From Nemertoderma westbladi (lineage: Eukaryota > Xenacoelomorpha > Nemertodermatida > Nemertodermatidae): a stretch of 39,069 nt of DNA. Numbering within the stretch: the first letter of the stretch is position 1; every line of letters begins with the position of its first letter. Of this stretch, positions 20,439 to 29,731 are shown in pieces. A model generated the notes under the pieces. The model was given only the letters and a program-made list of their open reading frames with translations. It did no database searches and was not told the DNA's origin. The position numbers and the translations under genes are program-made. The DNA is taken from NCBI GenBank assembly GCA_032718475.1, contig JAUCBJ010002687.1, forward strand, positions 1 through 39,069, given 5' to 3'.

Positions 20439-23400
20439 GTGAAAATGGTGGCTATAAAGAACTTCGCTACTACTCAAGCAGACCTTTATAATTGGGACGA
20501 GGATGAGAGCATCCAACATCTTAAGATACCTCGATTCCAGACAGATTATCCTGGAGTGCAAATACTCATCGGTCAAAATGCGCATGAAGCGCTCGAGACA
20601 TTAGAGAAACGACCTGCTCAACCGCAACCTCTACAAGTTTATGCGGGAAGAACTAGAGTAGGTTGGTACTTTACTGGCCCTTCCCGTAGAACTCTAATGG
20701 AAAGATTACCTAAAGATCAGGTATATCAAGCGCGAGAATGGGAAGTTGAGAACAGTGAGTTCGACGATCCAACTGAGGGAACTCCATACTCCTCAGACAA
20801 CGACGATATACATCAACTTTTTGATGAGGAGAATGCCATCGATCTCCTTAAGGAAAGCGAGACTTGGCAAAATCAAGTGAACTTATGTCAACTCCTTCTC
20901 CCATCTGAGCGAGACGACTATAACGACGAGCTTAATGACGTCATTGAACGTTATAATGCCAAGACTCGGGATGAACACGCCGTGAGATTCTTTACTCAAG
21001 AGGTCGTAGAGCCCAACTCCTACGATAAGGCCCTATCGGTGGAGGAAGAAAGAGCCAAGCAGATCCAAGCGACAACTACTCGTTTTCTTAAAGATCAAGG
21101 TAGGTATGAGATCGGACTTCCTTTCCGAAAGCGAGAACCAAAGTTCATTAACAACAGACCTTTGGCAGAGAAAAGAATTGCTCAACTACATCGACGCCTT
21201 ACGGCAAATTCTTCAGCTAAAGAAATGTATAAAACACAGTTGAAGAAGTTTATTAGCAAGGGATATGCGGAGCTAGTACCGGGAGAAACCCCTATAACTG
21301 AGAGAACGTATTACTTAACTCACCATTACGTTCCCAAACCCGGTAAACCCCATGAAGTACGAGTGGTGTTTGACGGTTCCGCCCTTTATATGGGCCAATC
21401 TCTTAATTCTGAATTGTTACCCGGACCCAACTTACTCCAATCCTTGTTGGGAATACTACTAAGATTAAGACAATACTCCATTGCTTTCGCCTCAGATATA
21501 GAAGGCATGTTCTTACAAGTCAAAGCGCTGGATAGGGATCGAGATAGCCTACGATTTTTGTGGTGGCCTGAAGGAGACCTCAATAAGAAACCGGTGGAGT
21601 ACTGGATGACCATCCAAGCTTTTGGGATAATCTCGAGCCCTTCAAACGCCTGTTCCGTGGTACGCACCACTGCGGATGACAAACGAGACACCTTCTCTAA
21701 AGAAGTGATCGACAATATCAAACGAGACATCTACATGGACGATAATCTGAAGTCCCTTCCATCAGTCGAAGAAGCCATTGACGTCGCTAAAGGAACGGTA
21801 GAGTGCTTAAAAAGAGGTGGATTTCGATTAACTAAATTCACCAGCAACTCCCGTGAGTTTCTGGAGTCGATCCCGGTAGAAGATCGAGGAGCAAAAGACC
21901 TAGATCTAATAAAGGATGATCTCCCAGAAACTAAGACCCTTGGTTTGAAATGGGACACAGAAAGAGATATCCTGTTTTTCCAATTAAAACAGCGAGATAA
22001 TCCAGTTCGGACTAAACGGATTTGTTTAAGTATCCTGAGCACTTATTTCGATCCATTGGGATTTATAAGCCCAGTTATATTGATTGCTCGGAGTTTAGTA
22101 CAACAAATGTGGCTTGAAAACCACTCATGGGACGATCCACTTAAGGGAGAATTATTAAAGAAGTGGATGAAATGGGAAGATTCTCTACCAGCCATCGAAA
22201 ACTTCATAATTTCCCGTTCATATTTTGGTCATGTTCTCCCTACGTATTCATATCAACTCCATGTGTTTGGAGACGCCAGCGATATGGGAATAGGTATAGT
22301 AGCCTACCTAAGGGTGGAAACTCCGGACGGAATTAAAGTCGCCTTGGTTACCTCTAAGGCATTAATAAACAACAAGTTGAAAGTTCCTCGAGCGGAGTTA
22401 AAAGCGGCTCTATACGCTACAGCCATCGGCCGGAATGTAACAGAACAGATCGACTATCCCCTGGAGAAAACTGTCTATTGGACCGACGCTTTACTCGTGT
22501 TGGAGTATATAACCAATGAAGTCTGTCAGTTCAGCGTCTTCGTTACCAACAGAGTAGCTATTATACTCAGTCGCACGACGATGGATCAATGGAGACATTG
22601 CCCCGGAACGATTAATCCAGCGGACATCGCTTCCAGGGGAGCAACTCCCCAAGAACTGGTAGATACTCCAGACTGGTTAGGTGGACCCGACTTCCTCTAC
22701 AAAGAAGAAGAAGAATGGCCTCCTCATCTTACTACAGCAGAAATTAGACAGGCCAAGGGAGCGGAGAAAGTCAAACCTAAAACTCAGGCGAGTAAATCGA
22801 AGTTATTCAAACCCACAGTGGATCTGTCTGTACTACATACTTCCGGAGACGACGCTTTGGATCAGAAACCCACAGCCACAAATAAACCCATTGTGGAAAT
22901 CCGTGATAAGGATTGGAAATCTGGCATACCTGACATCTCGCAAGGACTCTCACCTCTTCTGCAGAGAGCGATACATCACTACAGTTCTTGGAATCGGCTT
23001 TGTAAGGCCGTTACATATTTAAAGAGATGTTTTCACCATCACTACTCTGGGATGAAAACAAAGGGTGATACCGCTCCAATCACATCAGTGCAGGTCCATG
23101 TTATTAAAGATCTTCCTAAATATAAGGTACCCGACAAGTTTCTGAAGGAGAAGATCAGTTATCAGGAGCATGAAGAAACCAACAAACAGATGCTGAGACT
23201 CTTACAATGCTATGAAGATTCCGATAAGTATTTCCTGTTGTTGAGAAATCCACAGATGCGCTTAAGGGATCGTTTCTCTAGCACAATGATAGATGGGTTG
23301 ATACGTGTTGGAGGAAGGTTAACGAATGCCCCATTATCCTTTGATACTAAGTTCCCCATACTCATTAGAAATCTTGAAATACAAGTCAAGATGATTGTAG

Positions 23401-23744
23401 ATGTTCACAGCAAACTTTATCATGCTGGTAGAGAACGAGTTCTTAGCGAAATTCGAACTCGCTATTATTTTTATAAACCCCGTAGAGCTCTGAACCAAGT
23501 TCTTAGGAACTGTATACCCTGTAGGAAAGCATTCAGTAGGCCTTTAACACAGAGAGAGGCAGAATTACCTAGGGAACGAGTAAGCTTTTATGAACCACCC
23601 TTTACTAATACCGGTGTGGATTTATTTGGCCCTATTGAAGTATATCGTGCTAGGACTATAGTCAAGAGATGGTGTGTAATCTTTGTTTGTATGACTTGTA
23701 GAGCCTCCCTAATCCAACAAACATCTAGGGACTCCCCAACTTAG
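20439..23744 (+). CDS. pol: BEL/Pao reverse transcriptase-RNase H with truncated integrase
   Basis: The frame opens at 20427 after a stop. The first ATG is 20445. It begins with the tail of the protease region (GVQILIGQNA). The RT follows: HHYVPKPGKPHEVRVVFDGS near 21320, ASDIEGMFLQV near 21490, and the catalytic YMDD at 21732-21743 (IYMDDNLKS). The Pao-type connection (YFDPLGFISPV) and RNase H (VFGDASDMGIGIVAYLR near 22265, RAELKAALYA near 22395, HCPGTINPADIASRG near 22600) come next. The integrase zinc-binding domain is at 23404-23525 (H-x5-H...C-x2-C in DVHSKLYH...NCIPCRKAF). The core then starts with TNTGVDLFGPI (first catalytic Asp near 23617) and stops after FVCMTCRA. The second Asp, the Glu and the C-terminal domain are absent downstream in any frame I could find. 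Confidence 0.93.
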   Translation: MKMVAIKNFATTQADLYNWDEDESIQHLKIPRFQTDYPGVQILIGQNAHEALETLEKRPAQPQPLQVYAGRTRVGWYFTGPSRRTLMERLPKDQVYQAREWEVENSEFDDPTEGTPYSSDNDDIHQLFDEENAIDLLKESETWQNQVNLCQLLLPSERDDYNDELNDVIERYNAKTRDEHAVRFFTQEVVEPNSYDKALSVEEERAKQIQATTTRFLKDQGRYEIGLPFRKREPKFINNRPLAEKRIAQLHRRLTANSSAKEMYKTQLKKFISKGYAELVPGETPITERTYYLTHHYVPKPGKPHEVRVVFDGSALYMGQSLNSELLPGPNLLQSLLGILLRLRQYSIAFASDIEGMFLQVKALDRDRDSLRFLWWPEGDLNKKPVEYWMTIQAFGIISSPSNACSVVRTTADDKRDTFSKEVIDNIKRDIYMDDNLKSLPSVEEAIDVAKGTVECLKRGGFRLTKFTSNSREFLESIPVEDRGAKDLDLIKDDLPETKTLGLKWDTERDILFFQLKQRDNPVRTKRICLSILSTYFDPLGFISPVILIARSLVQQMWLENHSWDDPLKGELLKKWMKWEDSLPAIENFIISRSYFGHVLPTYSYQLHVFGDASDMGIGIVAYLRVETPDGIKVALVTSKALINNKLKVPRAELKAALYATAIGRNVTEQIDYPLEKTVYWTDALLVLEYITNEVCQFSVFVTNRVAIILSRTTMDQWRHCPGTINPADIASRGATPQELVDTPDWLGGPDFLYKEEEEWPPHLTTAEIRQAKGAEKVKPKTQASKSKLFKPTVDLSVLHTSGDDALDQKPTATNKPIVEIRDKDWKSGIPDISQGLSPLLQRAIHHYSSWNRLCKAVTYLKRCFHHHYSGMKTKGDTAPITSVQVHVIKDLPKYKVPDKFLKEKISYQEHEETNKQMLRLLQCYEDSDKYFLLLRNPQMRLRDRFSSTMIDGLIRVGGRLTNAPLSFDTKFPILIRNLEIQVKMIVDVHSKLYHAGRERVLSEIRTRYYFYKPRRALNQVLRNCIPCRKAFSRPLTQREAELPRERVSFYEPPFTNTGVDLFGPIEVYRARTIVKRWCVIFVCMTCRASLIQQTSRDSPT

Positions 23745-25397
23745 CAACGGCTGGAGTGGGTGTGTGACCATATTACTTTATATTTGTATTTGTTTTATTT
23801 TATATTTATGTATGTATTATTATGTAATTTTATTTTAATCGTTTTATTTAATTTTATTTAGTAACATGTTATTTTAGTGATCATTTAGTAGATTAGTGCA
23901 ATATATTAGTGTTTATTACGTACGTAATTACTTATAATATATATTTAATGCGACGGCGAGGAATAATTATTTTTCTCTTTCCTTACTGTCCGTATCATAT
24001 TATAAATACGTGACTACAGTAAGATGAAATATCCGTACTTATTAAAGTACAATAAAGCCACTACTATATTCAAGTATTATTGGTAGGCAGAGTATTAGGA
24101 ATGCAAAGTTCAGATCCTCGTGTCTCGGCTAAACCAAGCTCTGGGTAGACCTTGGAAACGACTTGCCTCTTCACACTGACATTGCTTCGTGCGATATTGC
24201 TCTCATACCGTATATTAAATAATACATATAGTAGCGTGATGTCCCTTTAACAGTAGCGTATAACGCAAAATAAATCTGTTAAACCCTTTGACCATCTGTA
24301 ATTCTAGTCGATTAAGATATCGCGGCACCCACCGATATACTTGAAAGACAAATTTCTAGAATCCATGGTTAACGTCCCCAGACAAGTTCTGGAATAAACT
24401 GGTGCCCATCCTAAATATTAATTATTAATATTTACAAAAATCTGTCAAATATCAGATCCTTTAAAATTCTAGTCGATTAAGATATCGTAGCACTTACCGA
24501 TACTCTTAAAAGGACAAAATTCCTAGAATCAAGGATCCCAGTCCCCAGACACGTTCTGGAATAAAATTGTGTCCATTTAACATTAAATAATAAAATTTAC
24601 GGGAATAAATTTAAATTCATATATTTCAATGAATTTAATAAATTGTCATTTTATACAATTTATAACATTCCCAAAATTCCATTAACTAATAGATCATGGG
24701 AGCGGAGATTCACTCTATTAAGTGTATTTGTGTGCGAGAATCCCCAATGTATAGTCAATAGCCGATAAAATTTATAGAATCATGTATAAAGGGGATATTG
24801 ACCATTAAAGACTTACTATTAAATAGCATCCCAGATCTGTATGCATGAGAATTGCCCTAATTCTACCGCTAGCTTACCATAATGTCACCATGGCAACAAC
24901 CACGCTAGAATTAGAAGTGAGTTAAAAGAACAATAAAGGGCTTGCGTATTGAATAGTATACGGAATAAATAGCACACCGCTAGTATCTAAAGATACATAA
25001 TAACAACGTGACATTCTGGAAGGCACTTGACTAACGGACAAATGACACGAATGTGTGATAGAATGTGTACAATTTGTGACAGTTACGTGGAATTTGTGCG
25101 TTTGTAGGTGAATGTTACTACTAAGGTGTGTTTACAGTAGCGAGTCGCAATTGTGAAAGTAACCCTAACTCTCCAGTAAGAACCTGAAGTATATCTAAGC
25201 CTTTGGGACGGACGGTGGAGTGGCTCGTGCTGGTTGTTGTAGTCGTTGTGCAGCTACGACGTTGGCGATAGGCACATCGGCGAAAGTACACCAGCGCTGA
25301 GGATCTCGCACTGTCCGGGGGCAGAGAGGGGTAGGCAGCGATGCCCGCTCGCCTAAATATAAACTCATTATAATATGGATAAACTTATATAGCAGAT
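23745..25397. other. Non-coding interior of the BEL/Pao element after truncated integrase
   Basis: AT-rich, with no integrase-like or DUF5641-like coding. It includes a two-copy tandem repeat with a period of 165 bp (ATTCTAGTCGATTAAGATAT at 24301 and 24466, each followed by CCCCAGACAMGTTCTGGAAT). A GC-richer stretch at 25200-25350 precedes the next open frame. Confidence 0.6.
24270..24600 (+). repeat. Two-copy 165-bp tandem repeat
   Basis: Copies start at about 24270 and 24437 and share ATTCTAGTCGATTAAGATAT, then GACAMGTTCTGGAATAAAMT. Identity is roughly 75-80 percent by eye. Confidence 0.8.
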
Positions 25398-26218
25398 ATG
25401 ATTGAGTGGATAGAAGATGATCTTGGTATCAGAGAGCGATATACTCTACTTTTACAAGCGTTTGTTGATAGCTTGATACGCGGCGACGCTGGTCCAACTG
25501 CTGCGGAGGACGATGGTCGTTATATCGAACCGCCAATGTCCCAAGAGCAGCTCACGCGTGAGTTGGACTATAGGAAATTCACCGCTCGCTATACGCATCG
25601 TAATGGTACGTATATGGACTTCTTAACTACTGGTCATCCTATCGACCTACGCGATACGAACGATATAGACACCAAAGGGAAATGGTTTATTTAAATATCA
25701 TACCCAGCGGAAGCGGAATGATAAACTGAGACTCGAACACGAAAATTCTATTCGAAACCGACTCGAAAGTGCAGATGTCGAAGAGCCGGATAAACGCAGC
25801 GACTCCACCAAATACCTGGAATTCTTGAGAGAAACCTATCTCGATATTACCAGTCAACAGAATCTAGAAACTCGATATCCTCAAAGTATACATCATGACC
25901 GCATGGTAGAACTCAAACGGCTCTATTCCACTATGATGTATCTTACCGCCTATCGATCGCTACCTGTTGTACCGGATAGCTTCGAACGGATGGAGGAATA
26001 TTGTAAGCTGGAGAAAGATCACTCGCGTTTCCCCTACAAGACGTGCGTTTTTGGTATTATTGCGATGAATGCCCAAGACCCAACCTAACAAACGGAAAGA
26101 CATAAACATCCGCGGAAACGTTGCTTTAAACACAGTTTTACTCGCTATACTTACGGGAGTTTCGAGCGAAACTTGTTCAATGTATCACCTACGCTCGTTC
26201 GACTCAGACGATCCTTAA
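25398..26218 (+). pseudogene. Unrecognised coding region near the BEL/Pao 3' end, first part
   Basis: An open frame from ATG 25398 (MIEWIEDDLGIRERY) runs to a stop at 25692. The protein-like frame continues one base out of phase (TQRKRNDKLRLEHENS) into 25825-26088. From the GCCCAAGACCC area another frame continues (ALNTVLLAILTGVSSE) to a TAA at 26216-26218. Changes near AAAGGG and CCC runs suggest single-base indels. The product is charged, with a helical Arg/Glu-rich middle, no obvious membrane anchor or signal peptide, and no match I recognise to Env, integrase or DUF5641. It sits where an env-like or accessory gene would be. Codon use looks selected rather than random. Confidence 0.5.
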
Positions 26219-27770
26219 CCCTATTAGTACCGGGCTATAAAATGTTGTACAAATACCGGGGGGGGGGTCATATTGACCCCCCCCTCTAAAATCTACAAAT
26301 ATTTACGAAAACGTCTGATTTTTTGTTTGTACGTAGGTATCACTTGTCTGGATCCGACCGAAAAAAAAATTTTCGAAAAAATGTACTGGGGTGGTTATAT
26401 TGCAGCACCAAAATTACAAGTAGTGCACAATTTTCACAAAATTTGAAAGTTACATGTTCGGCTAATTATTTTTCAATACAGGTTTTCTGGGGTGCAAAAT
26501 ACATTGGAAAATATTAAAAAATGATATGATTACCATAAATGGCTGTTTCGTCCTCTCTGCGTAGGAAAAAAATGAAAAAAACAAGTAACCAGCACTTTTC
26601 AGTTAGAACACAAAATTTTTATTTCACTTATACGATGCTATAAATTCACATTTTCAGGTTTTCGAGGGCGCTGATTCTAATGGAATACATTTTTAATATG
26701 CCAGATCATTGCTACTTGTATTTTTCGACGTAATTTGGCAAATTTTGGTGCTAGCACCAAATTTCGTGTCCATCACCAAAAAGTACAAGTTTGCGATGTC
26801 CAGTGCTGTTTTTATTGATTCCATCGGATTCAGGACCCTCATAAACCCGTATAACGCAAGAAACAAGGTGATACTATCTACTTATCAATTTGCATATTTT
26901 CCAAAATTTGGTGCTGGCACAACAATTTTCACCCACCGGCGAAAAATACAAGTTTGAGAACTCTTATGAAATTTTTACTGATTCCATTGAATTCAGAACC
27001 ATCACAAACCCGTATAACGCAAGAAACAAGGTGACACAATCAATTGATATATTTGATGGTTTTCAAAATTTGGTGCTAGCACCACATTTTGCACCCACAT
27101 CCGAAAAATACAAGTTTGAGATGTCTAGTTCGATAATTATATTTTCCATTGAATTCAGAACAGCCATAAACCTATAAAACGCAAGAAATAAATTGTCACA
27201 AGCAATTTTATCTATTGAATGAATTTTCAAAATTTCGTGCCAGCACCAAAATTTGCACACAGCACCGAAAAATACAAGTTTGATACGCTTGGTGCAACTC
27301 GTATATATTTCATCGAATCCAGAACCCCAAAAAACCCCAATTGCGTAAAAAACAAGTTTCAAACAATAAATTTACAAAATTGACTTATTTCAAAATTTGG
27401 TGCTGGCACCAAAATTTGGCACCCACCGAAAAAAACAAGTTTGAAATTTCTAAATCAATTTATATGAATTCCATCCAATTTCTAACACCAAAAAACTGGT
27501 GTAAATCAAAAATAGAGATGTTACAATTCATATTTAATGAAATGTAATTTTCAAAAAACGTTTCAAAAAAAGTGCCAAAAGTAGGGTTAAAAAATGGTGC
27601 TATAACTCGAAAAGTACCCAATATTTTTGAAAACGGTTTTCACTACTAAGAAGACAATAGATTTTTAGGAAAAGTCAGAAAATTTCAGATTCCCAACTGC
27701 GTTAGTTTCAGAATTATAATAAAAAAACCACGGGGGGGGTCATATTGACCCCTCCCCGGGTTTAATAGGG
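26219..27770 (+). mobile_element. Non-autonomous piggyBac-like element (TTAA-flanked)
   Basis: TTAA at 26215-26218 and 27771-27774 flank termini CCCTATTAGTACCGGG and, inverted, CCCTATTAAACCCGGG. TTAA duplication with CCCT-type ends is the piggyBac signature. Just inside each end is a G-rich hairpin (G7-10 TCATATTGA C4-7) at about 26259-26285 and 27733-27757. No transposase is visible. The interior is an array of about five diverged units of roughly 160-167 bp, each centred on a TTTGGTGCTGGCACCAAA-type palindrome. Confidence 0.9.
26735..27500 (+). repeat. Diverged ~165-bp tandem array with hairpins inside piggyBac-like element
   Basis: Palindromes GGTGCTRGCACC or close variants at about 26747, 26911, 27070, 27237 and 27402, each followed by a GAAAAATACAAGTTTGAGA segment and a CATTGAATTCAGAAC...AACGCAAGAAACAA segment. 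Spacing is 159-167 bp. Confidence 0.85.
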
Positions 27771-27782
27771 TTAAATAAACCA

Positions 27783-28553
27783 ATGATCAGAGTTTCGGAA
27801 TACTCGATCAGAGCTCCTCATTCCCTAGTGAGCCCTCAGACTCTTGATCCTATTAGTATGACGGATCCTCCCGAGCTGTACTCACTGCTCAAAGATCTAG
27901 TGTTACCTGAACGATTAGTCGGTGGCACCCCAGTTGTGGGCTTCTTAGATATTAGCCCATCCTACCTAGCCGGATTGGGACGCGGACATTTAATATCGCC
28001 GTTTAACCCTTACCATCGTCCCGGCTTAACACGATATAACCTGTCACCAAAGTGGCGGAGAACGTTGTACCAAACGAGTTAAACGCTATTCTACAAAGAT
28101 CAGAAAGGAAACCTGCGTTTGAACAGATAAACGTAAGTTGTAACAGCAAGTCCAAGCGATAAACGAATTGTCTTTATCTCAGTTCGATTGTGAAATCCAG
28201 AATCTCTAAGAAGATATCGAACTTAGACAACCCCATTCTCTGCGAGAGTTTTTGGATGAACGTATCCAGCTACGAGCGGAGGAAAATCAGCTCGAGGAGA
28301 AGCATATCGAAACGGCGGATACCCCGACCATAATCCTACACCTTCTGATGCAATCATATTGCACCCTTCACCCAGGATTTATAGCCCTCCTAGTAAAGTG
28401 GCTCGCCCCAAAGAGAAAAGGACTCTTGCTAGCCTCAAAAGGCTGCGTAAACGCCGTCCGCGTAAGAAAGACTAACTGTTTAGAGTATTTTTATATTTTA
28501 GAAACTGTGATTTGTTATATTTTATAGACTTAAATCCCATTTTCTGGGAGCGG
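27783..28553 (+). pseudogene. Unrecognised coding region near BEL/Pao 3' end, second part
   Basis: Frame 27783-28082 (MIRVSEYSIRAPHSLV...SPKWRRTLYQ) is followed, after frame changes, by a Glu/Arg-rich helical segment near 28200-28310 (SLREFLDERIQLRAEE). In another frame the region ends in a strongly basic tail (SLKRLRKRRPRKKD, stop near 28475). Removing the piggyBac-like insertion at TTAA places this directly after the first part. I do not recognise the family. The basic tail could bind nucleic acid (inference). The last 75 bases are T-rich and end CTGGGAGCGG beside the 3' LTR, a weak polypurine-tract candidate. Confidence 0.45.
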
Positions 28554-29726
28554 TGTAAAAGCTTTTGCGTAATTAACCGGTTATTTCCCCTTAAAGTACT
28601 CTGTAGTTGGTTTGCCAGGCATAAAAAGGCCGTGTCCTTGCTGTACTGGTGTTTTAGAGGACATAAAAGTCATTTCTTCTGTATTTGTACTTTAGAGGAC
28701 ATAATCCGCAATCTCGTGACGCGATAAGCTAGATACTCTTGAAAACAGTGTCGCTACCATGACGACGGCTAGCAGCTGATATTGCCACGTCGACATTTCT
28801 TTGTTTCTTTGTTCTCTCGTTGTTCGGTTGACCAATCAGAGCGTTTTTTGTCTCTGTGTTGGAGGTGGATACATAACTCAGTAGTTCAGTGTTATGTTTT
28901 TGCCCAAAGCCTAAGAACATCGGCCTTTGGCACCTCCGTATATCAGCATTCTTTAGCTTTACATTAGTAGGCTTAATTATAGAACGTATATCTGTTATCA
29001 AACGATTTACACAAACGAGCTACTTATTTACTCAACAAACCAATTATATGCAATTCATATCTTACATTACTGCTTTTGCTGTTGGTTATTCGTTATATTT
29101 GTTGATGAAATATTATATCGGAATACTGATCAATAGTCAGACACCCCACCTTCTTGATATACTAAAGGTTAGAGAGACCGGTTACAGATAAACGATTGCG
29201 ACCTATGTTAAGTGGTTTGAAGTGAATCTAATGCTATTTCATATGCCCAACATAAATTGTCTGTTGCTCTCTTTATACGTGACTAAATTTAGTGAAGGTC
29301 GGCAGATTAGTGTGCAGTATTGTGCAGCATTGTGTATGATTGTAACTGATAACAAAGCATCTCCTAAAGAATGCGCCATATACGTAAATCTATAGCCTTT
29401 TCGTTGTGTCTAGTTTAAGTCATAACTCTGTTTACATATTTAGAGCGCCACGTCCTAAAGGAACTGTTAATATTTCCCGAAAGTGAATAATATTTGTCAG
29501 AGATTATATATTACGATCAGTCGAATAATACGGTAGGCTTACACCATCAATCATTAAGCTCCGAACTCAGTCTCCCGGGTATATCCAACGGGTGAATGAT
29601 TGCGCATAGACTGGCTTCGGCTAATGTAGTGTATCAAATACTCGTCATAAGCTAAAGAATATATATCATCCAAAAGACATCCTAATTTGGCAGGTTAAAC
29701 TGTCAAAGGTCTTAAAAGCGCAAACA
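28554..29726 (+). repeat. 3' LTR of BEL/Pao element (uninterrupted)
   Basis: 1173 bp, TGTAAAAGC to GCAAACA, identical in length to the 5' LTR and differing at two bases by eye. It holds the intact target TA (29204-29205) of the transposon that interrupts the 5' LTR. Confidence 0.96.
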
Positions 29727-29731
29727 TATCT
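29727..29731 (+). repeat. 5-bp target site duplication, right (TATCT)
   Basis: Directly follows the 3' LTR and matches 11007-11011. Confidence 0.9.

Larger units (their letters stand above)
11012..29726 (+). mobile_element. BEL/Pao LTR retrotransposon, full-length with nested insertions
   Basis: Two 1173-bp repeats with TG...CA ends bound it: 11012-14101, counted without the nested transposon and one TA, and 28554-29726. They are flanked by TATCT on both sides. By eye the LTRs differ at two positions (11332 G versus 28874 T, and 13736 A versus 29361 C), suggesting a recent insertion. The interior encodes a DUF1759-type Gag, a zinc-knuckle/aspartic protease ORF and a Pao-type RT with YMDD, RNase H and the start of an integrase. 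Total length is 18,715 bp, or about 15.2 kb after removing the two nested DNA transposons. No clear tRNA primer-binding site was found beside the 5' LTR. The nearest TGG is 17 bp inside. Confidence 0.95.

Noticed and set aside
23745-25397. Remaining integrase core or DUF5641 domain
   Set aside because: Looked for in the plus frames; only short, stop-rich frames are present.
11012-29726. Segmental duplication instead of LTRs
   Set aside because: Exact TG...CA ends, 5-bp TATCT duplication and BEL/Pao coding between the repeats make LTRs the clear reading.
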